Of a stretch of 56,842 nucleotides of DNA, positions 11,001 to 24,058 are shown in pieces. The translations under genes and the position numbers were made by a program. The first letter of the stretch is position 1, and each line of letters begins with the position of its first letter. Source of the DNA: Cristatella mucedo (taxonomy: Eukaryota; Bryozoa; Phylactolaemata; Cristatellidae). Under the pieces are notes generated by a model that had not been told where the DNA came from, did not search any database, and was given only the letters and a program-made list of their open reading frames with translations. The stretch covers positions 1-56,842 of the forward strand of contig WPIO01000404.1 in NCBI GenBank assembly GCA_009760855.2. Direction: 5' to 3'.

Positions 11001-14000
11001 AGAGGGAATATGCTGATTGGTATTTCTAAGCTCTAATGATTAGGTCAACGTGATCAGTCTTACCGAGCAGCAGTCGCTCCAGTCAAAGCCCAAGTAGCTG
11101 TAGCTGTGGGCAGAGAGCACAGTGAGCACTCAGAGCGTAGAGCGCTTCAGCGTAGCCGATGCCGATTCTACTGACGGCTGCAATACTTGAGCAAATGTGC
11201 ACTTGCGGCCAGCTTCTGCCGCAGCCGATGGTGGGAGTTGCAGATCGCTTCGTGCAGCCGTCTGTAGATTTGTGAGCCACGTGGAAACTTCGGTGTTTTT
11301 TTTGAGTGGTGGTGGCCACGATTCAGATTCTGGCGTTAGCTGGTGCCGAGCTGCGTCTTGCTCTGCACAGCTACGGTGACGGACGAGAGCTCATTCGTAA
11401 GCTGACCGTGCCTCGAGCACACCTCAGTCGGTGCTGAGTGGTATTGAGCCTGCCGAGACTATCGACGAGCTTTTCAGATCAGCCCGATTATCTTTTCATG
11501 TTCGTGAGATTGGATTTGGGTGTGAACAAAGAAGTCCATATCATGAAGCTGGCAGAAGAGCCTGTTTTTTTCATCTATGGGTAATTGAAAACATAGTGCC
11601 GAGCTGGCTTGATCCAGTGGTCAAGTGCTCGCCTCGACCGAGGTCTGGCTGAGGTCGTGGGCTCGAGCCCCGAGGCATATGTGAAGCGCCTGAATAGAGA
11701 TGAAATTCTCTTAGGGCACTATACAAATAAGTTTTTTATTTTAACAATATTTTTTATTTTTATTGCCCAACTGCAATGAGAATGCAGCCACGTGATGTAA
11801 TGACATTTGAAAAAGTCTTATTTGTTGCCGTGTGCACCGATTGCCAGCACTTGTAGTATGCATTTTATTTACTTATTAAGCTTTGATCGTAACATACGAT
11901 CTAGATGCTGAGTGCTATTACGTTGCTAAGATTAGACTTAGAAATTTAAAAAAAACGTGACAGTAAAGGCACCTGTGGCCTAGCCTCTTTAATCTAAAGT
12001 TGGCAGAGGCTTGGTTAGTTGATTCTACTCTCGGCTCTCCCCTGACAGGACGGTGAGTAGTCTCACGTATGGGCCAGAACCGCAGCCTCCTTCCTGCCCT
12101 CGTTCTCCTTCCGGGTGCCTGCTCCTTTGGGTGCAGTTCCCTCACTAGATCAAACAACTCTTCACACATGCTGCCACCGTCCCTGGAGGATGATGCAGGG
12201 CGAGGCATCAGCCTGACTCGTGCACTGCTGGGGTCAGCGAGCGAAATGAAATAGCCTGCAGCAAGCTCGAGCCCGATGAGGAGGGAAGATGAATGCTCGA
12301 AGCAACGGCAACGGACCCGGTCAGAGAGCTGAATAGCGATGGCTTGCACGAGATACAATGCTGATTGGTCAACGAGTGGCTCTCCTGACAGGGCAGCTGG
12401 TGCCACTTGCACCACTTTTGCGTGAAATGAGACACCGAGCAGCGCTCAGTACCTGCCAGGCAGTAGTGAAGGGCTGAGCAAAGGTAGAGCAGCCTGTTGC
12501 AGAAGGTCAGTCTCCTCGAGTAGTGCAACGGATGCCGGTGATCCATCCATCTGAGGCAGGTTCAAGCTCATTGTTGGTGCATTTCGGCTCTTAAGAGCTG
12601 CACTCGGCCTGGCCTCGTCAGCGATCGGCGAGGTGAATGGCATACCAGTAGCACCAGGTGTCCTCACTGCGGCAGGCATCCTACCTGGCAGCATTGGCAT
12701 ATTATTTATTGCCCCAACGACTGTTGTCCCAACCACCAGCTCGACCACTCGTCTTCGGGCAGATGGAGCCTTCAGGTGCTATCGGAACTTGTCAGATGGC
12801 TTGCCAGTTGTAGGCATGGAGGCATAAGCCAGCATATTAGTGAAGGGGAAATAGTGGCAATAAGACAATACTCGCTGAAGCAGACTTAAGGTCGCTGACC
12901 GAATGCTGGGGCTGCTTGCTTCACGAGCTCATTCAAGCAGCCAGACGAGACAGGAAGAAAGACAAAGAATTAAAAAATTGAAATCTTTTTCTAAAAGCAT
13001 CAAGGGCGGCTGCCATTGTCTTGGAGAAGTAACGAGGGCAAAATCTAGACGATCGGCTTTAGGTGATTTCCGGGCTGTGAGCAGGTGCTGTAGTCATCCG
13101 GTAGCTTTCGTAAGTGAGTCCTGGGAGGACTGGGCAGTGGCAGTAATCAGTGCTGCTGAAACTAACGAGATAATCATTGCATCGGTCTTGGCCTCCTCGG
13201 ATCCACACTTACTAATTATAATTAAAAAGCATTTCATTAGCACCCTCAGAAAAAACGTTTTCCATAGGCACTTAACACACGTTGCAAAAGTGGATGAAGG
13301 CTCTTGATTAGTTCTAACTTTGACTGAGTGAATGGGCAAACGTAGACGAGTCCCAATAATTTTGTTTATAAATTATCCAGAGCAGTTTTGGAAGCGATTC
13401 ATGATGACAAGATTTGTTACTCGAGGGTGACCTGTATTTCAAAGATCATGAACATTGCATACTAGGAAGAGGACTTCTGTTTTTCATTATGAAGCATGTG
13501 AGGCATGCAGTCATGGAAGAATTAAACTAGCCGTGACAGCTTTTGACGTCGAACCGTGAAAGGTGCAGCAACACGCTACTAAACTGGTTATGCCAATCTG
13601 TAATGCTCCCAGATAGGCTGTCAAAACTGGCGACTGGCCATTTTAGGTTTGCTTCTGGTATAGGCGAGAAATGTTTCCATTTCCGTGCCAGGCAGAAAAT
13701 TTCTCCCTTGACGTCGGCTGCAGGGCAAGTCTATACCAGCCGGCCTGATCAAACTCGCTCTTTGTTTAGCCATGCTTGAAATATATCATTCAATTAAAGA
13801 AGGCCAATACGTTCGTGTCCCCATCAGTAGAACCAGTGTGAATTGACTGCCCCGGAGACTTAAGCCGCCTGCTCCACTCTAGCAGCAGATCCTAAGGAAA
13901 TATCACAAGCAATGTTTGCCGGTTCGCTATCCAGCGACGGAATGCTACTTGTAGTGTAACTGCCGCTGCACGTTATTCGCCATACGACGTCCAGACACTT

Positions 14001-17000
14001 TCAAGCCGTGTCCCAATTTGGTGGCAGAACTTGAGGTGTGCCGGCATGGAGGGCAACCTCGGCGAATGCTTTAAAACTGGACTGAGAATTCTCAACTGCA
14101 GCCATGAGCAGGATGTGCACATCAGGTGTGAAGGTACGTCGAGTATCTGTGACTCATTGGTGACTCCCCATGCTGCACCACCAATCGGTGTTTGACATTA
14201 GTCTTTTATTGGCGACACAGCTGGCAAGTTTATTTCAGTCTAATAATCCATCCTTAAGAACACCAGAATAGTGTGCAGTAGTTACTGTTATAATTGATGC
14301 TCCTGCCATTACCAACTTTCGCGTTCTTAGCTGTACCCACTAATCTCAATCAATCTTTTATTTTCATTTTTTAAGCAGAGGTTTCAGTATTTTTATGCAA
14401 GCCATCTCAGGGCAGCTCTGTTTCGTCGACTAGCAAATACGCTCTCCTTTTAGAGAGATTAGCTTTCGATTGCATTGCTTGCTCAAGCTGTGCCTTTTGC
14501 TGCCGATGTGACCTGCCTCTAGTCTATGGATTGAAAAGGACCATGTAATTCAACTGCTTTGCCGTAAAAATCTAACCACTATCTTGAAACAAATTTGGTT
14601 CCTTCCGCATGTTACAGCTTAGATAATCGATGTCCCAATTTTATAATTAGCCATTATTATTAGCAATGAAGGAGGTACGATTTTCATCAAGGGGGCAACA
14701 TTTTCATGTTAGGGTAGTGACCCTCAAGATTTTCATTTAGGGCGGCTGGGTCCAAAATTAGTGACAAATTGTAGCAAAATAAATCGCAGTGCTTATTCGG
14801 TGCGAACTCGACGGTTGATTATCGAATGTAATTAAGACCTATCTCTGTTGTTTTCGGTCGGATGTGGTTTTAGGACGTTAGTGGAAGTCTCAAGGGTGTT
14901 ACTGCATGGTGTTTTGTTCACAGGTATGTGGCTGCCGTTGGAAAATGGCTAGCAAGTGTAACAAATAGCACTATCTAGGCTTTCACTTCTATGCGGATGA
15001 CACTCAATTGTGCCTTTGCTTTGATTCCTTCCAGCCCTCAAGCACATCAAATTTTCTCAACTTCTTCTTTCTGCATTTATTGATGACATCTCTACATGGA
15101 ACGCAGCAAACTTTCTTAAATTGAATATGATAAAAACCAACTTACCCTTTATGGGAAAACCAAGTGTGATTCAGAAATAGAAAAGGCTAACGCTCAAAAT
15201 TGGCTCTGCCAGAATATCTGCTGTTGAATCAGCTCGAAATCTAGGTGTCATGTTCCAAAGTGACCTCTCGTTAGACGACCACATCAGCTCCACAGTCAAA
15301 TCTGCCTACTTTCAGCTACACGACATTGCTAAAATTCAGCCTTTGTTTAGATAAGAATACCACGTCTAAGTTGGTCCATGCATTTTTGACATCCCGTCTT
15401 GACTTCTGTAACTGCTGGTCTACTGGCCTGTGCAACCAGGTGCTTACAGCTTGTGCAAAAATCTGCAGCCAGGCTTGTCTGTCGTGAGAGTAAGTTGCGA
15501 CATAACACTACTTCTCGCCGATCTGCACTGGCTCCCAGTCAAACGCGTAGACTTAAAGGTTTTGTCACTCACTTTTAGGTCCCTTCACTTTTTGGCTCCT
15601 GCCTACCTATTAGGTCTACTCACCCATCAGTCTAAGAATTGTACCACCCGCTTTTCGGAATCTAACCGTTTATTTGTAATTCTTACAAATCTCAAATCCT
15701 TTGGAGACCGTGCCTTTAGTTCGTATGCTCCCAAAGGCTGGAAATCACTTCCGAATTTCATCGTGACGTTTCCTGTAGCCACACTTAAAAGGAAAATAGA
15801 AATGCATACATTTATCCCAACATTTAGTGGGTCCATGCGATTCGTCTTTTTATGTGCTTGTCCATGCTGACACTGTGCATGCTGCCAATAGCCATTATTG
15901 CATGATGATCCTGTGCATGTCATATATAACCAGGTTGTTCTTGTTGCTTATTGAGCATGCTACCTCTAACCACTCGATCGTGCTTCATTTGTAGCAAATA
16001 TAAAGTGCCCAGAAAGAAACTGAGTTCTCTGAGGGCACTATATCAAATGTATTATAATTATTATTTTTATTAACAATAAGCGATTTGGAAGCTTCATCCC
16101 TAACATCATCCAGCTGTAAACATACCGCTGGCATCGGTGCTACTCTCTGCCTATTTAACAAATACCAGTAAAGACGGCTGTAGCCTTGGAGGTAAGGCAG
16201 TAGCTCTTCACGACCGAGATCGTGGGTTCCAATCCTGCAGTGAGGGATCCTGTATTACCAACTGCAAATGGTGGTGAAAGTCGTTAGAAATCTTCTGCCA
16301 CCATACAAATGAGTCTGCTAAATTAGCTAATATTTATTTACTCATTTAAAGACCGAGTCTTAACTATGGTTAAAAACTTGTAGGTGCGACCCCATTACAC
16401 CAGATATGCCTACTTTAACAGATCAAGACGAGCTCCCATACCTTGGTGCAACGAGTCTATATCAACAGCGTAGAACACTCTATTCAACAGCCATACAGTG
16501 CTACGAATGTCATGCACAGGCTATAGCATACAATAACATGCAACTCTCTATCTACGCAAAATCACCCATGTCAAAGTCTCGGGCCGATAGTTGCATGACT
16601 TTGTCTGATAAGCAAATGAGCCGTAGATTATCACATCGCAGAAGCCCAATCATTAAAATTCCGGGCACACGATGATATCTAGGCAGCCATAATTTGGCTG
16701 AGCTAGCAAGTCAATGTTTTTCGTCTATTCCTTATCCTTAAATTAGGGCCTTCATCAGCTGGATTAATAAAAGAAACTTAATATAACTAACTAAGATAAG
16801 TGCCAGCCTATAGCCTCGCCAACTCATGGCGTGCTGGCACAAAGAATTTATACTGAGGATGTTCTGACACATTTTATTCAGCTGTCCTTGTTGCTGGCGT
16901 ATCTCGATCATCGTAATCCAGCAGTCACAACAGCAATCAGGACTTCAGTTCTCCAGAATCCTCAGACGCCCAGGTCGTCAGCACTTTCTTTGTCTTGAGA

Positions 17001-19916
17001 CAGGGGAGTGCCTTTAGCTTCAGCTCTATCTTAACAGATACCCAATACACATCTCAATCTAGAATGTGATTATTATGCACAATACAAGCAGTAAATGGTA
17101 AACATCCATGGCAATCATTCATGTAGCCATTCGATGTGGGGAAAGAAGCTGTTGCTTTCCTTACTATGACGGCTCTCTAGGCAAGCATCACACTTAACAC
17201 ACGAATTGCAGCATCGACCAATCTGTCGCATGTATCATATACCAGGCATTTGGTGGCACAAAATAAAATTTCCACGACTTGCTCTAACATCGATATAAGC
17301 CCAGTGTCACAGAAGTTTGCTGAAAAGACCAGCGATGGTACTTACACATGCCTTCATGTACCTCACATTTTCATTTATCAAAATTTTGCTCCAGTTTCCA
17401 ATTTAAACCAATTTGCAAAGGTGAAGATGACATGCATTATCAGGACTACAGATCAAAAACAAACATAACCGGATGCACATTTTTGCGATATTTTAATTGC
17501 TATTATTTTTACATCAGCTTAATGCTTAATCATTCTCAGTCAATTCAATAATTCAATTCAATTCAATGATGAAAAAGGCAAATGCTGGAAAATGCAAACA
17601 AATTTAGTCTTGTTTTGGCTTAACCTAGGCTTATATTTGTTGTCTGCAGCATGTTGGTTCTTCAGTAATATGAGTTCTGAACGTACTTTGGGGACAGGGC
17701 TAAAATAAAACCGACTGATATTTTGACCTGTATTCGTGCTACCGATGATGGATTCTGATGGCTATCATCCGAGTCAGAAATTTTAGTCAGTTCCTTACTC
17801 TGCTCAGCAAGTTCAGTCTATGCTGAGTGAATATTCAGTCTCCCTGTCATGACCTGAATCTTAGTGACTAAATTGAGCATTCTGGCTAAATAACAACTGA
17901 CCAGCAACTAGCATACTAACATAATAACTAATATAACATAATAAAATAATAACAAACATAAAAATAACCTGTACATTAAAATATAATTCATTTGTATAGC
18001 GTCTAAAGGGACAATCTCTATTCAGGCACATATGCCTCGGGGCTCGAGCCCACAACCTCAGCCAGACCTCGGTCGGGGCCAGCACCTTAACCGCTGGACC
18101 AAGCCAACTCAGCATTGTTTCTAAATGGTGGCCCTGGTCGTTCCGTTCAGCTGCCCGAATAGGCTATACTGTTCTTATAGAGTTGGCTGATGTACACACG
18201 GCTGCTGCTTCGCCATCACTGACAACTCTAGCTGCACAGTCAATATCGGCAACTGAGTACGGCATCACTGACATGGGACCACCAAAGCAGACAACTTCAT
18301 CAAACAGTGAAGGTAGGTGAGGCAATGACAACTGAAAAAGCAGCGACCCTGGTTCAAATTTTCCACCGATGCAGCAATCAAATTATTTTAGGGATGGCTC
18401 CGGAAGGGGGCACCGGCTGGTCGGCAACCATCGACCAGACACCTGGAACAGTAGCCCGGTCGATCGGCAGCTCAGGTTCGTGCACAAAGCTGCCAGCTTT
18501 GAAGCGCCTTCGCATTCCGCCTGTCGGAGAAGTAACGGTAGCTGCATCGTCAATTCTTGAGTTTTAGAAGTAGGAGTAGAAGGAGTTACCACCATTCTGC
18601 AGACGTCAGGAGCAACTCGGGATATCGGCTCAGGTCGGTGGCCAGTTGCCGTTGCTGCTCCAGTTGCTGATGAAGCGTATGCAAACTAAATGGTTCAGAT
18701 TATGACAGCCCTTGAGAGATCATGAATGGTTTCTTATTTGTGAGCAATATGAACAACAGATTTTACAATCTGACGTATAGGCCCTATAAAAAGTTAAATG
18801 AAGTGATTGTTAGTTCATTAAAACACTATGCTTGGAAAGGAGTTGTGCTGATATTCTATGCACGTGATAGATGTGGCTTCTGTAGTGTTGGAGTTGACTG
18901 ATGTATATGAGTGACACAGATTTTTTCTGTTGAAGTAGGAGAGTTCTTGATATCCACTTTGATACACTGCATTTGTAGTACTTGCATGCATCTGATTTTC
19001 TTCCAATACTGTCAAAATAAGCTTCGAACCCAGGCGCCAGCTTTACTATCGGCTGTCGAGAGTCTGCTTGGATTAACGTTGCTTACCGTGAGCAGTCTTT
19101 GTTGCAAGAGACTTTAGTTACAAGGCCAAACTGCATTATTAATACTGCTGCTGATTCTGCCTCTGCTGCTGCCACCACAGCTGTCGTTTCTAAAGTGTTC
19201 TGCCTACTCTATTTAGATAGTTGTCTCTTTGCCTGCACATTACAGCAGAAGCACTATCTGTGCTACTCGAATTGTAGCTGGTGCAGTAGTGCTCACCACA
19301 ACCTCGAGCAGCAGCAGTGCTGCAACGAGCTTTCGAGTGCCAGTATCCAACATACAAACCAAGCGTCCACCGTTGCCGCCTGCATCGGTGCAGGTCAGGC
19401 TAGCCGATGGAGGCAGGCCGAGTCAGGGACGGCTCGAGGTGCTGCACAACGGCACGTGGGGCACCGTGTGCCACGACGAACTGTGGAGCAACGATTCGGC
19501 GCTGCTAGTCTGCAGGCAGCTCAATTACACGTGAGATCGCAAGCGATTCTAACCGGCAGCAGCAGGCCAGCCCTGCTGTCCTATTCCACACGAAGGACCC
19601 TATCTGTTCTGGTGCTGTTTGCTCGAACCAGAACCACACATAAGGATTCCACGGGGAAGCTGCTGCACCGTGCCGTTTGGCCGATGCCGACTTACAAAAT
19701 CCGTCCGTGGCAGACATTTGCTCGCACCTGTGGGTTCTCTGAGCTTTGTTTGCTTATATTTACATACTGACCCTGTGCATGTCACCCCTAACCATGTTAT
19801 TAATTTTGTTTGGTTATTAAGCATGATATTACTCACCATTCAATTGCATTTACCTTTGCAGCAAATGTAAAGCACCTAGAAAGAGATTGAGTTCTCCGAG
19901 GGTGCTCTATCAAGTG

Positions 19917-19948
<32 letters not shown>

Positions 19949-20891
19949 TTATCTTTTTGAGGGCTCATAGTAACGTTCAGGGTGGCAGTCGCACTCTTGC
20001 CTTATTCTGGAATATGACAAGCACCCGTGCTCCACCTACATGTCGAGTTGGCTCAGATCAGCACGTAGCCCTGAGCCTTAGCTGATTTAAAAGCCTCATT
20101 TAGATAGCATCAGAAGAGCCTAATCGGCTTTCACCACCGCTTGCAATTAGGCATTAAAGAATCGTCCAACTGCAGGAATCAAAGTGACAATCTTGGTCGG
20201 TAATTGCGAGCACCTTGCCTCCTGGGATATCATGGCCGAGTATCATAGCAAGCCATAGCAAGTGCATGGCAAAGACCAACGCAGGACCCGATCGGGCAGG
20301 TCTTTTCTTCCCCTGAAGCTACCTGCCCACGGTATCGGCTGGTACGGTAGCACAATAAGGTGAATGAAGGGAAAGAAATCATGCAGGTGTTCATGTAAGC
20401 TTAGCAACAGGAAGAGATTGTCACAGTGCTGGGACCGGGCAATTAAAATAGCTACTGATTGGAGCAACAAGACTAGTTTATTTGACAAGATTGAATGATT
20501 ATGCAGCATCTCTAAAGAGCCTAGAGAGAGATTTAGTTCTCTGGGGGTGCTACAGAAATATATTATTATTTTTATTAAGGCTCAGTCACTCACTTTTGGG
20601 CCCCTTTATTCTCTTGCTCCCGTCTAGCTATCTGAACTTCTTCCCAACAACGCCAGGCATAACCTGAAACTCACTCCAGACTGTAGTTACGACATACCCC
20701 TACACGACTTTATTTAAAAAGGTACATACAAGCGCCTGTTCCTCGTGGCACTAGCTGAGACCATAGGCATTGTCTTTGTGTGCTAGTATGTGCTGTCTCT
20801 TTCCATGTTATCTATTGTCGTATTGACATGCTTGCTTTATAACTTATGTAGAGTACCTAGAAATAGATTCCTTCATCTGAAGACAGCATAA

Positions 20892-20922
<31 letters not shown>

Positions 20923-21046
20923 GTTATTGCCTGCAGACCAGCCTCTTAAGACACTCTGCCCCTACCTGTTTTGGCCAATGGTCTTGCATTGAGATGTGGT
21001 ATTTTTAGGGTGCCGCCATGTATGTTTTTAGGTAACCGACATGTAT

Positions 21047-21082
<36 letters not shown>

Positions 21083-23990
21083 CAATAGCTTCCTCAAACA
21101 ATGTTCTTGTCGAGGTTAGCATCAGAAGCAGCTCCATAGTCTGCATTAATAATGTGTCTCAAATGATCGCATCTCAGCATCAGACTGTATTTTGTGTCAG
21201 AGACCACAGGACGTCAATGGGAGTCCACAGCACAGCTTTGCAATGCCATGCCAGATTTCAGTGCTAGACCCTACCTAAGCCTCAGTAAGAACCACTGCTC
21301 CTGAAAGTAGCATATTACTACTATGTCCTATGCACAATGATCTGATTTTACTGAGCAAATTTCAGCAAGCTTGAATATTTAGTCTCCCTGACTGTGTCGG
21401 CCTTCTGCTGGTAGAATATTTCCACTTATTTTTGTCTTGCCCCCCTAAGCTTCATCTAGATTTAAGGTTTCAGCCCACCACCTGCATGCTGACGCTGTGC
21501 ATGTCACCTCTAGCCATGTTCTCCTCATTGACATTGTGCACGCTATTAATAACTTCATGATTATGCTTACTGTACAGCAGCACACATAAAGTGCCCATGA
21601 AGAGATTAAGTTCTCTGAGGATGATATGCAAATATATTATTTTTACTTTTTATCATCTGGCAACAGCAAGCTGCACTATCTGACTGCAGCTTTTACCTTA
21701 GCCACTGCATATTGGTGTCATTAAATATCTTCTTGTTATTTGTACTCGGCTTTTTGCTGTTAGCTTTCACATGTGAAACCAGTATTATTAGACTTCAAAT
21801 CCGCATTCTCATCATCTTCTGAGCCTTTGGTGTGGTGCATCTGCCAAATAGCTCGATATGCACCATGTCAATGCTTATTGCATCCAGCGATTGTACATTC
21901 CCATCTTAAGGCTTCTTCTATGGTAAAATCAGACTCAAAGAGAGCTAAGTTTTGTCCGAGCCAATCAGTCAATCTAGCTGTCATAGATTGGTTCACTTCG
22001 TCTAGTCGGACGCAAAAATAAAGGCAACGAATGCTTTGGCAGTGTTTGCCCCAGGCTTTTTACTTTATTCGATATTCCTTGTAATGCATTAGAATATTTT
22101 TGTCGAAGTTTATCATTGTTGTGGCACCTGGCACAGAAATAATTTGACATTTAAAAGGTTAGCTTTTATAACAGCCGCATTTATGTGAGCAGCAGACGAG
22201 CCTTAAAGGCTATCGTCACTGCTTGCAGTAGGCAATAAAGGATTGCCCACTGCAGGAATCGAACCCGTTTGTGTATAAGTGATTTGCGCAGTGTCTTAAG
22301 ATAACTTAAATCTCCACTCGAACGCTTACAATATGCCACCGGGTTCGATGCCCACAAAATTGGTTAGCAAATACGTTCACATTGACCGTTTTTCGAGGCG
22401 AGCACCTCACCGCTTGGCTCAGTTGACGCAGGACATCTACTTACCTTGCACAATCGAAGCTTTATATGTGCTTCGATTAGAAGCAATGAGTGAAATGTCC
22501 TTAAGCCTATATCTAAGGCTAAGCAGGTTAGGCTGTAGCAGTTGCTCATTGACCGGTGTCATGTACATTAAATCTAATGCAAACCCTTAAAACTCCTTGC
22601 TTGGAGACCCACGATTGATCAGCATTTAGTTGCCTAAAAGTCCGTTGAATTGGTGAATAGCAATCTACCTTTCAGACTTCAATCCCCCTGCATCTTCCAC
22701 CTGATATGCTCACTTCTTAACTTTGCCTGTGTACTCATGAATATCTCTGCCTTCTGGCATCCGGATTGCCATGAACTTGGTTTGCAAAGAAAGTATACAC
22801 ACTAGCGATCTTGCTTCGATAGAGGCATTGCAGTTTTGCAACGGCTCTTGCGTGATCGGCATGGTGGCTATGTCAGAGATCATAAGGACTGAATCTAATA
22901 TAACCAAACGTAGCACCGCGTGAGCTTTGTTAGAACTGCCGTCGTAATTGCCCTGTTGGTAACTAATTTCTCCTCATGACAGTATTCTGTCACCTTGCCA
23001 TTTTAGCTCGTCCCTAATGATTCTCCACTAGTCATTATCATGGATTGGGTTATTGTAGTCCAGAGTTTATAGTTATCTTCCGGGATGTCCATAGTCCAAC
23101 GAGGCTAGTAAATTATGGACCCATAAACTGTAGCTGGCAGAAGTGCCACCCATAAGAAACGTACTAGTAAATGTCTAGAATGATTCTCAGTGTAATTATC
23201 TATGATGATAGTATCGACACGTTAAAGTGACGAAAGAACCCAAAACGATAACAAGACGTATTAATACGCTGGACAATATTATGGTAACGTCGTAACGCTG
23301 GAAATGTCACAGTTGAGCTGCTGTGTTGATAGCCTCGGCACAATAACTAACTTTGAAGTTAATGGGTATGGAGGAGCTAGCTCTCACCTGCACCACTATA
23401 GATGCAGCGTGACAGGCTGGCTTTTGCGATGGACTTCAGCCAAACGCCGCCCGCCTCTGACTTCACTCACGGGCATACAGCTTTGGAGGTCCCATTTTCT
23501 GCAGTGATCTAGTGAATGCACACCATTCGCCTGAAGTCATCCAGACGGTTGATGAAAACGTACCAATCTGGTGGGAAAAAGTGAACTGCACTGGTGCTGA
23601 AGGCAACATCGGCTACTGCTCAAACAACGGCTGGGGCGTTCACTCGTGCCGGCACCACAATGACATTCACATCCAGTGTGCAGGTACTGCAGCGCCGCCT
23701 AGCTGCCACTCTTTGCTGCCTGCATTTGGGTAGCGGTAGCTCGGCCAGCCACTCTCCCTCACGTAGCACGCCGTACTATCAAGCATGTCGAGCGGTGGTG
23801 TTTTTGTTCCAATTCCTGGGTAGATTTTCTTTGTTTGGCCAACTGCTCCAAGTAGCTCTAACGATTCGTCATCTATACCAGCAACTAGGTGACCGGCACT
23901 AGATCGGAGTAGAAGGAGGCACACAAGAACACAAACAAAAAAATAAACACAACACAAACACATATGCATGCACGTGTGCATGCACTCATG

Positions 23991-24058
<68 letters not shown>

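Noticed and set aside
16406-16675. An 89-codon plus-strand ORF in intron 3 as a coding exon
   Set aside because: No domain, no homologous cassette, and no phase-compatible splice pair recognised.
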